DNA of 64,000 nucleotides from Candidatus Margulisiibacteriota bacterium (GCA_018823125.1 JAHJIW010000017.1:1-64000); one strand, 5' to 3'. Positions 51,352-60,865 are shown, counted from the first letter of the stretch. The notes: generated from the sequence alone by a model not told the origin. Translations and numbers: made by a program.

Positions 51352-53654
51352 TCCTCTCCGGCTTCCGGTTCTTTTTGGTCTCTTCCCATCCCCAACCTCT
51401 TTCGTTCTGCAGCAGTATAATCACCACTGCCGGATCTCATCCTTAATAAGGAAGAAAGAATAGGGAAAATAATTCCCAAGCGATTTCTCTGAGCTGCTTT
51501 TCTTTTGGCCATTTGGTCTAATAAAACTTTTCTTTCCACCCCGGTATGATAAATCGAAAACACGTTGAAAACATTGCCGGGTGCTTCGCCGTATCTGATC
51601 AGACAACACATGGTATTAACGTAAGGGTCGTTATGCCATTGCACTTTATCCGGATCAACGATTAACCCGCTATCTTCCGCATAAACCCCGCGCACAAAGG
51701 CCCCATACAAAGCAGTTTCATGACCAGGGCTAAAGTGATCTGCAAAATCGGCTAAAACATCTTTTTGGGTCTGATTGATAGCAAAATCTCTGAGGCTCCA
51801 GGCAGCATGCGGCAGGTGCCTATCTGGAAAATTCCCGATTCTCATCATCACCTCAGGTATTTGCGCTTCGACCTCTTCCAAAGTAATATTGCGTGCGGCT
51901 TCCAAAACATCACGCTTTACGGCTGCCCAGCTAATACTTTTGTCATCAATATTTAAAGCCGTGCCAAACGGATCAGATATATTCTTTTCTGCCCACGCCG
52001 CCCGCATCGCCATAGTAATAACCACCGGATGGGGCCAGGCATCCGCCAATCGGGTAACCAGCGGTCCGATCGCCCTCGGATTAGCTGTTCGGGTCACAAC
52101 AATAATCGGATGCCCTTCCATGGTAAGTTCACCCTGTAAGTATCGTCTGGCCAGATCAGTAGTAATTCCCATTTGATCGGCCAGCTTATTGATCATGGCC
52201 GCCTCGATTGCGCGGTAAACTATCGGGTTTTCTCCTGTGGTAGTTTTTCTCAGCATGGCCTGGAATCCAACAAATCTTTGCGATGCCTGGTCGTACACTA
52301 ACATCTGGGTTCCAACCCGCATAAAGTTTCTCGCCACAAACTCGGGACCATATCCTTCGGGTTCGCCCTGGCTGCTTATGGAAGACCAAGCTTCAACGGC
52401 CAGCCTGCCTAAAAGTTTATGCAGGTGCGGCTGAAGTTCGACCGGAATCCTGGACGCCGGATCTTCAATTCTTAATATACCGGCCGGGATTACTTTATTG
52501 CCGTCTGAATATCTGCTTCTGCTCAACGGAAACCGGGTTAGTCCCAATAGTCCGCCGGTAAATTTAGCAATTAATTGGGACAACCAGCTGCGCCCTAAAA
52601 GTGATTCCCATAAATGCTGATCCGACATTGCACTGGCTTCGGGAGTATCTTCCCGGCGATGGATTTCTCTCATTACTTTTTTTAAGTTTCTGAAGTAAAC
52701 GTCCAGGCACAAAAGCTGCGCTTTTCTTTTTTCCGCCTGACTGCTTAAGAGCGGCGGCGGATCCCCTGCACTGCTTTTTGTTTCTGGAGTAAGGTCTGAG
52801 ATACGAGTTCGGGTATGCAATTGAATAACAAAACGTCCAACTTTAATAAAACCCATCCCCAAACCGCCCACCGAGTGCTCAAGGTCTGCTTCTCTGGTAG
52901 GACTGGCTTCGAGATCTACGTCTACAAATGTTTCCGGTTTTCCAATGTCGACAAAAACGATCCGTTCACTTCCCGCGGCCATCCCCCGGATCGTGCGGCC
53001 CGCCGGATCTCCTCCCTTTAGAGGATCACCAACTTTAGTTGCCTGGACCGATGGATGGTATCCGAATTTTATCCAGCGATCTTCTTCTGCGGATACTGGT
53101 TCGTGGATCGCTACCCGGCAATGCTCGTTATCAAGAATCAGACGCATGTGTCTTTGTACCATTTCCCAAATTCTATCGGTCCCCCTGACCCAGGGCATAG
53201 CAACTACCTGCTCTAATTCTTTTGACAAGCGTTGAAATAATTGAAAATAATCTACACTAAGCCGATCCGAAACTTCCGCAGTTTCTGCTCCCGATTTAAA
53301 CAAATAACCTGAGATTCTTTCTGACACTCCGTCAAAAATGACGGCTTGGCCGCCTTTTCCGCGGGGAACTATTTTATAAGCCAATTCATTCGGAATCCCC
53401 TCAAAATCCAGCATTTCCAAACGGATCGGCCGCAAGCCCAATTTTACGGCTGGCCGTCCTTCGTGAGTTTCAGCCGCGTGCCTCAAAATTCCAACTAGAG
53501 AGGTATAAGTTTCGGGTTCCATCCTGCGCATAAAAAATGTGGTGAGCGGACCGCGGCGCAGTTTATTTCCCAGGTCAGAGTTGACCCGTCGGTGTGAACG
53601 CACGGCGCGCCGAAACGTAAAATTACCAGTAGTATTAGTAGAAAATATTGGCAT
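51339..53654 (-). CDS. Orphan Arg-rich protein, 771 aa, sigma-28-like promoter
   Basis: 771 residues from ATG 53654 (AAGGAAAAG upstream). No signal peptide and no confident transmembrane segment. The first ~45 residues are basic and Ser/Thr/Arg-rich. Distinct globular-looking blocks are at ~50-320 and ~390-740. The second contains RFVGFQAMLRKTTTGENPIVYRA followed by IIVVTRTANPRAIGPLVTRL and a FNVFSIYHTG strand; this vaguely recalls an acetyltransferase-like layout, but I cannot confirm it. No family recognised. Its 3' end overlaps the convergent mutase gene by 13 bases. Confidence 0.65.
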   Translation of the reverse strand: MPIFSTNTTGNFTFRRAVRSHRRVNSDLGNKLRRGPLTTFFMRRMEPETYTSLVGILRHAAETHEGRPAVKLGLRPIRLEMLDFEGIPNELAYKIVPRGKGGQAVIFDGVSERISGYLFKSGAETAEVSDRLSVDYFQLFQRLSKELEQVVAMPWVRGTDRIWEMVQRHMRLILDNEHCRVAIHEPVSAEEDRWIKFGYHPSVQATKVGDPLKGGDPAGRTIRGMAAGSERIVFVDIGKPETFVDVDLEASPTREADLEHSVGGLGMGFIKVGRFVIQLHTRTRISDLTPETKSSAGDPPPLLSSQAEKRKAQLLCLDVYFRNLKKVMREIHRREDTPEASAMSDQHLWESLLGRSWLSQLIAKFTGGLLGLTRFPLSRSRYSDGNKVIPAGILRIEDPASRIPVELQPHLHKLLGRLAVEAWSSISSQGEPEGYGPEFVARNFMRVGTQMLVYDQASQRFVGFQAMLRKTTTGENPIVYRAIEAAMINKLADQMGITTDLARRYLQGELTMEGHPIIVVTRTANPRAIGPLVTRLADAWPHPVVITMAMRAAWAEKNISDPFGTALNIDDKSISWAAVKRDVLEAARNITLEEVEAQIPEVMMRIGNFPDRHLPHAAWSLRDFAINQTQKDVLADFADHFSPGHETALYGAFVRGVYAEDSGLIVDPDKVQWHNDPYVNTMCCLIRYGEAPGNVFNVFSIYHTGVERKVLLDQMAKRKAAQRNRLGIIFPILSSLLRMRSGSGDYTAAERKRLGMGRDQKEPEAGEDQPS

Positions 53655-53693
53655 TCTTTTCCTTTTATATTAATAAAAACGCTTATATATCTA

Positions 53694-53721
53694 TTATCGT
53701 GCAATATCAGGAAAAATTTCA
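53694..53721 (-). promoter_or_regulatory. Sigma-28-like promoter of the 771-aa gene
   Basis: Minus strand: TGAAATTT, 12 bases, CACGATAA; identical boxes to the site at 63081-63108. The start codon is 40 bases downstream of the -10. Confidence 0.7.
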
Positions 53722-53756
53722 GATTATTTTGGAAAATATGGGGGGGGCGCTTGAAA

Positions 53757-54371
53757 TTATAGCGGAATTGCAAATACCGGATTTGATCGAGAACCACTTG
53801 GCAACGCCCTTATAGTTGAGGAAGGTCGAGCCGGCCATGCCGTCAAGTTTGTTTCTGTGTTTGGTTCTGCGCTGCTTCCTCCACCAGCAACTGGGGTCCT
53901 GCTTCCATTGCCACCAGCAGAACCTCTAACTTCGCCAATCCATTGTGGTAATCGATGTAAGTCCAGCGTATCGCCTTCTGAGGTTAACCCTTCGTCTTTA
54001 ACTTTTTTAACCAGTAATTTAAACTGCGGACCATTTAAGGTTTCAACCTCTGACCGGGCCATTATCCTGTGATCAGGCAAAACCAGAAAAACGCTTTTTC
54101 TCTTTATCCGTTTAACAACTTCACTCAGCAGACTCTTCATCGCCTTATATCTGGCATCATTCAATTCAGCCAGCCTTCTCGGCGAAAAGCTAAGCGGGCG
54201 AAACATGATACCGATCGCTCCGCATTCTTGTCTAACTAAAGGTTCTAGTCTTCTTAGGTGAGGGCGTCTAAATAAATCATCGATTAAACGTCCCGCCGAT
54301 GACTGAATGGGCAGCCGCGGTGCTTGCGGCGCCGGTCGCCCTTGAGTTACTCTTCGCATTGCTGGGCTCAC
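53757..54371 (-). CDS. Orphan Arg/Pro-rich protein, 204 aa, sigma-28-like promoter
   Basis: The frame is open to 54449, but the promoter lies inside that extension. GTG 54371 has GGAGG eight bases upstream and is taken as start. Basic Pro/Arg-rich N-terminus (RRVTQGRPAPQAPRLP), a central helical part (~30-125; RYKAMKSLLSEVVKRIKRKSVFLVLPD), and a Gly/Ser/Pro-rich C-terminal ~55 residues that look disordered. No family recognised. Confidence 0.6.
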   Translation of the reverse strand: MSPAMRRVTQGRPAPQAPRLPIQSSAGRLIDDLFRRPHLRRLEPLVRQECGAIGIMFRPLSFSPRRLAELNDARYKAMKSLLSEVVKRIKRKSVFLVLPDHRIMARSEVETLNGPQFKLLVKKVKDEGLTSEGDTLDLHRLPQWIGEVRGSAGGNGSRTPVAGGGSSAEPNTETNLTAWPARPSSTIRALPSGSRSNPVFAIPL

Positions 54372-54420
54372 AGATTTCTCCTCCAGAACAATATGTTCAT
54401 GAAATAGGCTAACTAAAGGA

Positions 54421-54448
54421 TTATCGATCGTTATTAGCAAAAATTTCA
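54421..54448 (-). promoter_or_regulatory. Sigma-28-like promoter of the 204-aa gene
   Basis: Minus strand: TGAAATTT, 12 bases, ATCGATAA. Confidence 0.65.
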
Positions 54449-54467
54449 CTTTTCTGGAAAAATATTT

Positions 54468-55781
54468 TTAGCTGATTTGTTCCTGGAGGGCTAGCTTAGA
54501 AATGGATAAAAAGCGGGCAGCTTCATCGGCATCCCCGGATGCTTTTTCAAAAATGGTCTTCAAAAAGACATCGTCAAACTCGCGTTCGGCTAAATTCATC
54601 TCAAAAAACCGCTTGGCCGAAAGTTTGGCCAGCGTGATATCTTCCAAATCTTTAAGCGTGAGCGGTAAGTCTTTTACTCCCAAATATTCGGTTTGGCTTC
54701 TCAAAATTGCGATAGCAACTAAATCTTCCAACTCCTTGTAGTTGCCCCGAAAAGCACTATAAAACAGTAAATCCAGGCATTCGGTAGAGATATATTTTAC
54801 CTGCTTTGCATAATCGCGATTATATTTTTCGATATAAGCCACTAATATTTTTGGCAGGTCATTTTTGCGGTCGCGTAAGCTGGGTAAGCTCAAAATATAA
54901 AACGAATCGAGCAGCCCGTCTTTAGTAAAAGCGGAAAGCCCCTCTTTATCCGAAACCGTAACCATAATACGGATCTTTTTGTCCAGTTTTTCGGCGCCGA
55001 TGCGCTGAGACTTATTTTTTAAGAATTCTAGAATGCTGTGCCTAAAATGAAATTCCAGCGCTTCAAAATTTACCAGTAGAATGGTGCCGCAAAGCTCTTC
55101 TTCGGTTTCGAGCGAGCCCTCTTTAAGGGTTAATAACTTTTGCAGCATCGTCCAAAAATGCGACTCGCTGGATTCTTTTTCAAACGAAGCTAAATCTAAG
55201 ACTACAAATTTTCGTCCCGGGAGGCGGCCATTAGCATGTAAGGCTTTGGCAAAACCCAGGCTATCAATGCCCGCTTCCGAAACAATAATAATATCTTTAA
55301 AGCCCTTTAAAGCTTTTTCGGCTTCGACAATCGTATTCTTAAGGGTAGTTCCCCGCCCAAAAAGCCACTCCATCCCCTCTTCTTTAGGCAAATCAAATGA
55401 AGAAACCTTATAGCTTTCCTCAATTAGTTCGTGCAGGGCTTTTAAAAAACTTTCCCGATGCAGTGGTTTTCTTAAAAATTCATCCACTCCCTGTTTGGCG
55501 GCGGAAACCGCCAGGGGAATACTGTTTAAAACCGAAAGCATGATAACTTTTAAATCCGAAAGGCTGGTTTTTAACAGCTTATATACTTCCAGCCCGTTCA
55601 TCGCTTTCAGGTGGTAATCGATGATGAAAACGGCGGGAGGCGCCGCTTTAGCTTTTTCAATTGCTTCCGGCACCGATTGAAGAAAATCGATTTTTGCTTC
55701 GTTTTTTAAATTTTCAGAAAGAAAGCTTTTAACGCCTTCGTCATCAGTTAATACGTATAAAATAATCTCTTTATCGCTCAT
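54468..55781 (-). CDS. Second degenerate NtrC-family response regulator
   Basis: 437 residues. Receiver 1-120 with a likely phospho-acceptor Asp55 (VFIIDYHLKAMNG), then a strongly decayed AAA+ domain. Walker A is replaced by VSEAGIDSLG, there is no GAFTGA loop, and Walker B is TILLVNFEA. The later LPSLRDRKNDLPKILVAYIEKY and AFRGNYKELEDLV keep the shape of the NtrC C-subdomain (LPPLRER... WPGNVRELEN). A Fis-like end remains (DADEAARFLSISKLALQEQ). It cannot be a normal sigma-54 activator. Lies 13 bases after the large kinase gene, so the two form a two-component pair. Confidence 0.85.
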   Translation of the reverse strand: MSDKEIILYVLTDDEGVKSFLSENLKNEAKIDFLQSVPEAIEKAKAAPPAVFIIDYHLKAMNGLEVYKLLKTSLSDLKVIMLSVLNSIPLAVSAAKQGVDEFLRKPLHRESFLKALHELIEESYKVSSFDLPKEEGMEWLFGRGTTLKNTIVEAEKALKGFKDIIIVSEAGIDSLGFAKALHANGRLPGRKFVVLDLASFEKESSESHFWTMLQKLLTLKEGSLETEEELCGTILLVNFEALEFHFRHSILEFLKNKSQRIGAEKLDKKIRIMVTVSDKEGLSAFTKDGLLDSFYILSLPSLRDRKNDLPKILVAYIEKYNRDYAKQVKYISTECLDLLFYSAFRGNYKELEDLVAIAILRSQTEYLGVKDLPLTLKDLEDITLAKLSAKRFFEMNLAEREFDDVFLKTIFEKASGDADEAARFLSISKLALQEQIS

Positions 55782-55794
55782 TTATCTCTCCGTA

Positions 55795-58700
55795 CTATTG
55801 CGAGATTGGAAAAACCACCTTAAAGGTGGTTCCCTTGCCCGGCGCGCTTTTCACGCTGACGGTGCCGCCGTGTCCGTCAATTATACTATGCGTTATGGTT
55901 AAACCTAAGCCCGTTCCTCCATATTTAGTGGTAAAGAACGGTTCAAATAACTTATTTAACTGCTCCTTGCTCATTCCGCATCCGGTATCGGTAAAAGAAA
56001 TTACTACATCCTGCAGTTCGCCTTCCGAAATTTTGCCTTTTCCCATTTCGATGGTGAGGCTGCCCCCGCCCTGCATGGCCTGAATGGCATTCAGGATGAA
56101 GTTTGAAAACACCTGTGACAGCTGCGCCGCATCCGCAATAATTTCGGGCACTTCTTCAAATTTTTTCACCAATTCAATTTTGGCGGACTCAAGCTGATTA
56201 GAGAAATAATCCAAATTTTCTTCTAAAATCAATTCGATCTTAACTTTTTCAAACTTGGGGGCGGAAGCGCGGGCAAAACCTAAAAGATTTTCTACAATCC
56301 GGTCAATGCGGGATATTTCTTTGGGCATGATTTCCTGAAACTTACCTCTAAATTCATGGTCTTCAAATTTAAGCGGCATCAATTGTGACAAAACTTTCAT
56401 GGATGAAAGCGGATTTTTAATTTCGTGGGCCATTCCCGCCGCCATCGTCCCCAGCGCCGCCAGTTTATCGGATTGTCTGACTTTATCTTCTAACTCTTTA
56501 AGTATGGTTAAGTCGTCTAAGGTCAAAAGCACGCCCATTTTTTTGCCGCCACTATCCCGCAGCAGGGTTGCCGAAACCGCCACCGGCACAAACCCTTTAT
56601 GCGGGTTTGAAATATCCGCTTCGATGCGCAAATTACTTCTGCCGCGCAAAGCCTTTTCTACTAATGTGGAAATTACTCCGCCCGCCCCGCACACTTCTTC
56701 ACAGGTTTTTCCGATTACCTGTTCCGGTAAAAACCCGGTAATGCGTTCGGCGGTTTTATTAAAAGTTATAATATGGCCCCGGAGATCAGTAGTTAAAACT
56801 CCACTCGACATTGATTGCAAAACGTCCTCGTTATAATTTTTCATGTTTAAGACTTCTTCGTAGAGGCGGGCATTATCTAAAGCCACCGCAATTTGCGCGG
56901 CTAAAACCGAAAATAAAGCCAGATCTTCGGTAGTAAAAACATCTCCCGACTCCTTGTCTCCTACCGTAATACAGCCGACTAATTCGTCCTTAGAAATAAT
57001 CGGCACCCAGACTACCAGCTCCAGGCGGGACATTTCTTCTAAAGCTTTCTTTAAGACCGCTTGTTTATGCACCAACTTGGCCGAACGCGGAGATACCGGG
57101 AGGTCTCTTTCTAACTCGTACGAAACTAATATTTCGCGGTTAGCTTTTAGTAATTCGATGGTAGGGTTAGTGGCCTCGATCTCAATTTTTATGTATTTTT
57201 CACTGCCCGGAACCGAGGGGGGCGATGCGCTTTTAAATTTATCTTTCCGCGGATCATAGAGTAAAAATGAAATTTCCTTGACGCCCACTACTTTAACAAA
57301 AACATTTACGATCAGGGCCGAAATTTCTTCGAGCCGCAGGATGGATGCAATTTCCTGGCTTACTTTTTGCAAAGTTTTCTGATAATCGTAGCGTCCCCGA
57401 AAAAAGAAGCGCGCGGTAATGTCCTGGAAACTGCGCACCAGGGGCTGATAGATAACCGCGATCACAATCGTAGCAAACGCGATAATATATACCGAAGAAT
57501 ATCCGGTAATTCTTCTGAAAAATAATTCCGAAAGCAATACGGTTGACGCATAAATGATTAATATTAGTCCGGTCGCAATAGCGTAAGCAGTACCACGCTG
57601 AATAACGATCGCAATGCTCATCAGGCGATGCCGCACAATGGCATAAGCCGTACAGGCAATGAAAATGAAAATAAAATAAGGGCCCAGGCCGGTTAAGCTG
57701 GAATTGCCAAAAAGCGGCATCACCAAGTTAGTAATTAACGAGAAGAAACTGGCGAGCAAAGACCCTAAAAACACGTAGCGGATTTGCATCTTGATGGCGC
57801 CGGTATAAATATGGTGCTTTTTGATCAAAGAAGAAAAACCAATAATAAAATATAAAAGGAAATAAAGCATGTAAAAAATAAAAAGCGGACCCGGAACCAC
57901 GTCGTAACCGCGCGGGGACAGCGAAACATCCCGCACCACAAATCGCAAAAGTGCGGCAACCGAAAAGAAAACGGGAACGGCTCCCCATAATAATTTCATG
58001 AACAACGGCGCCGGCTTTTTTTCCTTTGGAAAAGTGGTGGTAAAGTGCAGGAAAAACGCCGGGATAAATGCCGCTGAAGCATTGGCTAAAATCGCCCAGA
58101 ACAGGGCTTGCTCGGTAGTGCCACTGGTCCAGTATCTTAATATCGACACTGACCAGGCCACGATACCAACCGTCAAACCAAAAAATGAATAGTTAACCGG
58201 GTTCCAGGGATTGCGGATTAAAACCAGCGTCCCCAAATAAAACATCGCCGCCATAATATAAAAACGCAGCAGTAAAGTTGTGTTGCCGGAAGCAATGATT
58301 GAAATTGATCCAACTAACACAATTAAAGCGGCTAAAATCGAAACGCCCCACGCAACAAAATCAGTGATATTTAACAGTTCATGCTTAATGATGGCGTAAG
58401 TTACAAACCCTGCCAAAACCAAGGTAAACGGAGGGCCCGAAACAAATAGAAACGACATGCCCAGCAGAGGAAGAATTAAACTGACAATTACTCCCAGGAT
58501 TCCCGAAATTAAAGCTCCGCTTAAAACGTAAGCTAACTGTAATTTAGCCTTATCTACCGCCTGGCGGTACTTCCAGATTAAAACAGCAATGCCGGCAAAA
58601 AAGTAAATGATAAAGTAAACCGTAAATAAAGGATAAACCGGCCCGAAAATAGGCTTAACCGTAAACGGAATCAGTCCTTCCACCACCACGGCTTTAATCA

Positions 58701-59064
58701 TCAGACCTGAGAAAATCGAAATAATGGCAAAGACCCAACCCGGCAGCAGCACAACCATTTGCAGCCACTTTGCAATTTTTTGTTTCTCACTCGGAAAAAT
58801 TAAAGAAAAATAGAGAAAATATCCGGCTAATAGTGACGATCCCACCGGAGTAAAGCGCCGCGCCATCAGTACCCAGTCGGGCGTAGTAACGTTTTGAAAA
58901 ATATAAAAGGACAGCGTCCAAAGCGCAACGCAAAATAAAAAAGCGGCAAAAGAACGATTAGATTGATTTTTCTTGTTCCAGAAGAAAATAAAGATGCCAA
59001 GCCCTACATATATAATAAAGGTGAGCATCAGGATATGGTTATTCAGAGATAATAATCCTTGCAT
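55795..59064 (-). CDS. Large membrane sensor histidine kinase (tandem 7TM-like modules, GAF, PAS, HisKA, HATPase)
   Basis: 1089 residues. Two homologous N-terminal membrane modules, ~5-235 and ~240-490, each with about seven or eight helices. Matching pieces are LAYVLSGALISGILGVIVSL and IRYVFLGSLLASFFSLITNL, and TYAIIKHELLNI and AYAIVRHRLMSI. They resemble the 7TM region of histidine kinases. Two further helices follow (~495-550), then a GAF domain (~575-740), PAS (~745-855), HisKA with phospho-acceptor His880 (AAGMAHEIKNPLSSMK), and HATPase (ILNAIQAM, DTGCGM, GGTGLGL). NtrB-like catalytic core. TTGACC, 17 bases, TATACT precedes ATG by 9 bases (leaderless). Partner: the degenerate regulator downstream. 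Confidence 0.9.
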   Translation of the reverse strand: MQGLLSLNNHILMLTFIIYVGLGIFIFFWNKKNQSNRSFAAFLFCVALWTLSFYIFQNVTTPDWVLMARRFTPVGSSLLAGYFLYFSLIFPSEKQKIAKWLQMVVLLPGWVFAIISIFSGLMIKAVVVEGLIPFTVKPIFGPVYPLFTVYFIIYFFAGIAVLIWKYRQAVDKAKLQLAYVLSGALISGILGVIVSLILPLLGMSFLFVSGPPFTLVLAGFVTYAIIKHELLNITDFVAWGVSILAALIVLVGSISIIASGNTTLLLRFYIMAAMFYLGTLVLIRNPWNPVNYSFFGLTVGIVAWSVSILRYWTSGTTEQALFWAILANASAAFIPAFFLHFTTTFPKEKKPAPLFMKLLWGAVPVFFSVAALLRFVVRDVSLSPRGYDVVPGPLFIFYMLYFLLYFIIGFSSLIKKHHIYTGAIKMQIRYVFLGSLLASFFSLITNLVMPLFGNSSLTGLGPYFIFIFIACTAYAIVRHRLMSIAIVIQRGTAYAIATGLILIIYASTVLLSELFFRRITGYSSVYIIAFATIVIAVIYQPLVRSFQDITARFFFRGRYDYQKTLQKVSQEIASILRLEEISALIVNVFVKVVGVKEISFLLYDPRKDKFKSASPPSVPGSEKYIKIEIEATNPTIELLKANREILVSYELERDLPVSPRSAKLVHKQAVLKKALEEMSRLELVVWVPIISKDELVGCITVGDKESGDVFTTEDLALFSVLAAQIAVALDNARLYEEVLNMKNYNEDVLQSMSSGVLTTDLRGHIITFNKTAERITGFLPEQVIGKTCEEVCGAGGVISTLVEKALRGRSNLRIEADISNPHKGFVPVAVSATLLRDSGGKKMGVLLTLDDLTILKELEDKVRQSDKLAALGTMAAGMAHEIKNPLSSMKVLSQLMPLKFEDHEFRGKFQEIMPKEISRIDRIVENLLGFARASAPKFEKVKIELILEENLDYFSNQLESAKIELVKKFEEVPEIIADAAQLSQVFSNFILNAIQAMQGGGSLTIEMGKGKISEGELQDVVISFTDTGCGMSKEQLNKLFEPFFTTKYGGTGLGLTITHSIIDGHGGTVSVKSAPGKGTTFKVVFPISQ

Positions 59065-59115
59065 GGCATGCTAAGTATAAGACTGAATACACAAAAGGTC
59101 AATAAAGGCTAAAAG

Positions 59116-60054
59116 TTATCCTTGAGGCGTGTTTTTGGTGATGATTACCTGGCCGGCATAAGCATCTGGATCAGTAATTCTGGGGACAAATCTAGCTTGA
59201 CTAAGTTCGCGCGCAATTCCCAATTCATTAAAGGTGGCATATTCGCCGGCGGCCATGCCGCTGACCAGCTTTTTAGATTGATCGGCTGCAATTAAAAGGT
59301 CTCCCAAGTTCGCAAATACCTTGGCAAAGGTAGCCACGGCCGCAGTTAAAGGCATGTAGCCTAAATTCAAATAGTTCTGATAAACCATGGATCGATGTGC
59401 AGAAAAAATCGCAGTGGTGTCATATCCCTCTTTTTCAACGGCTAAAACAAAAATCCCGTCCGGTCTTAAGATGCGTCTAATTTCCGCATAAAGTGTTTCG
59501 CGATTTCTGATATAGGTCCATAAATTAGCACCGCAAACCCGGTCTACGCTGTTATCCTCAAACGGAAGAAAACCAAGTATATTATCCGGTCGATCAATAT
59601 TAACCTCAAGGATTCTTGCGTCGGGATTTTTTTCGCGGTGGATGGCATTTGCTTCCGGAGAGGAATCAATGGAGTAAACCTCCGCCCCTCTTTGCTTAAC
59701 TTGTAATGTCAGATTTCCCGTCCCGGCACCTAAATCTACTACCGTCTCGCCGCCGCTAATATCTAACAAATCAGCAACTCTGGTCAGTTGATCTTTATAA
59801 GGAACAAAAGTAGCCGTGGTTCGATCATAAATTTGCAGATAGGTAGCAAAATCTACCTCAGCTTTCTTGCCGATCAGTCTTTGCATCCAGGGGCGCTTAT
59901 TGGCGGCAACCTGAACGGTATACTTCGCGAGTTCATATATAGGTCGGGCAATTTTGCACTCGCGGCTTAAAGCCTGGCGCAAAGCCGGCATGACATCCGG
60001 GCGCGGATCCCGGTACCAGTTGCGAACTCTTCTAGCTAATCCTACTTTGGGCAT
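59116..60054 (-). CDS. SAM-dependent methyltransferase, sigma-28-like promoter
   Basis: The frame is open to 60087, but the promoter -10 overlaps that region. ATG 60054 with AGAGGAG six bases upstream is the start (MPKVGLARRVRN), 312 residues. The class I Rossmann core has motif I VVDLGAGTGNLTLQ (~110), acidic motif YSIDSSPEAN and motif IV-like DNSVDRVCGANLWTYI, then RRILRPDGIFVLAVEK. The N-terminal ~85 residues are basic and helical. Substrate unknown. Confidence 0.8.
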   Translation of the reverse strand: MPKVGLARRVRNWYRDPRPDVMPALRQALSRECKIARPIYELAKYTVQVAANKRPWMQRLIGKKAEVDFATYLQIYDRTTATFVPYKDQLTRVADLLDISGGETVVDLGAGTGNLTLQVKQRGAEVYSIDSSPEANAIHREKNPDARILEVNIDRPDNILGFLPFEDNSVDRVCGANLWTYIRNRETLYAEIRRILRPDGIFVLAVEKEGYDTTAIFSAHRSMVYQNYLNLGYMPLTAAVATFAKVFANLGDLLIAADQSKKLVSGMAAGEYATFNELGIARELSQARFVPRITDPDAYAGQVIITKNTPQG

Positions 60055-60077
60055 TATAAACTCCTCTTTCCGAATAT

Positions 60078-60105
60078 ATATCGGCATATCGCGAGAAAAA
60101 TTTCA
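60078..60105 (-). promoter_or_regulatory. Sigma-28-like promoter of the methyltransferase gene
   Basis: Minus strand: TGAAATTT, 12 bases, GCCGATAT; the best match in the window to the FliA/sigma-D consensus. Confidence 0.72.
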
Positions 60106-60133
60106 GGTTTTGCAGGATATTTTTTTGAGGATT

Positions 60134-60865
60134 TTAGCCGCGGGCCATGTCTTGTTCGAGGGATTTGAGCTCATCTTTAGTATTAACGCCAATCGCCTCC
60201 CGCTCGTCCCCGGTCTGGTAAGCAAAAACCGGCTGCCCTTCGGATTTTAAAAGAGCGATGGTATCCGTGATGTAATATTCTTTTTGGGCGTTCTCAGGGG
60301 TAACTTTTTGGAGCGCTTTAAATAATTGTTCGGCATTAAAGCAAAAAGTTCCGGTGTTGACTTCGTTAATTTTCAATTCTGCAGGTGTAGCATCTTTTTT
60401 TTCAACAATTTTTTCAATGCGCCCTTCTTTGTTTCTGATAACCCGGCCAAAAGCGCCCGGTTCGTCGACTTTAGCAGTTAAAACGGTGGCACTCGATTTA
60501 TGTTTGCGGTGAAAATCTACCAGGTTTTTAAGGGTTGCTTCTTTGATCAGGGGCATATCTCCGTTCAGCACTAAAATCTCGCCCTTAAAATCTTTTAAGC
60601 ACGGCTGAGCCTGCAAAACCGCGTGTCCGGTGCCCAGTTGTTCATCTTGTTTCGCAAATTTTACCGGATAATCCTTAAAATATTCCTGAATGTCTTCCTT
60701 TTTATAACCAACTACGATGCAGATTGTTTCCGGAGATAGTTTTTGTACCGTTTCGATTACATATTGCAGTAGAGGCTTACCCAAAACTTTATGAAAAACT
60801 TTCGGCAGGTCGGATTCCATCCGGACCCCTTTTCCCGCCGCTAAAATCACTGCTGCCAAGCTCAT
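60134..60865 (-). CDS. GlmU-type UDP-N-acetylglucosamine pyrophosphorylase, N-terminal domain only
   Basis: 243 residues. Nucleotidyltransferase signature AAVILAAGKGVRMESDLPKVFHKVLGKPLL, then LGTGHAVLQA, LVLNGDMPLI and EVNTGTFCF, as in the GlmU uridylyltransferase domain. The left-handed beta-helix acetyltransferase domain of full GlmU is absent: the ORF stops after the linker helix. Acetylation would need another enzyme. Promoter TTGAAT, 17 bases, TATAAT; GAGGTG precedes the ATG. Confidence 0.85.
   Translation of the reverse strand: MSLAAVILAAGKGVRMESDLPKVFHKVLGKPLLQYVIETVQKLSPETICIVVGYKKEDIQEYFKDYPVKFAKQDEQLGTGHAVLQAQPCLKDFKGEILVLNGDMPLIKEATLKNLVDFHRKHKSSATVLTAKVDEPGAFGRVIRNKEGRIEKIVEKKDATPAELKINEVNTGTFCFNAEQLFKALQKVTPENAQKEYYITDTIALLKSEGQPVFAYQTGDEREAIGVNTKDELKSLEQDMARG

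Noticed and set aside
54372..54449. Upstream in-frame extension of the 204-aa orphan
   Set aside because: It contains the sigma-28-like promoter; GTG 54371 has the ribosome site. The same reasoning moved the starts of the 194-aa orphan (21592 to 21544) and the methyltransferase (60087 to 60054).
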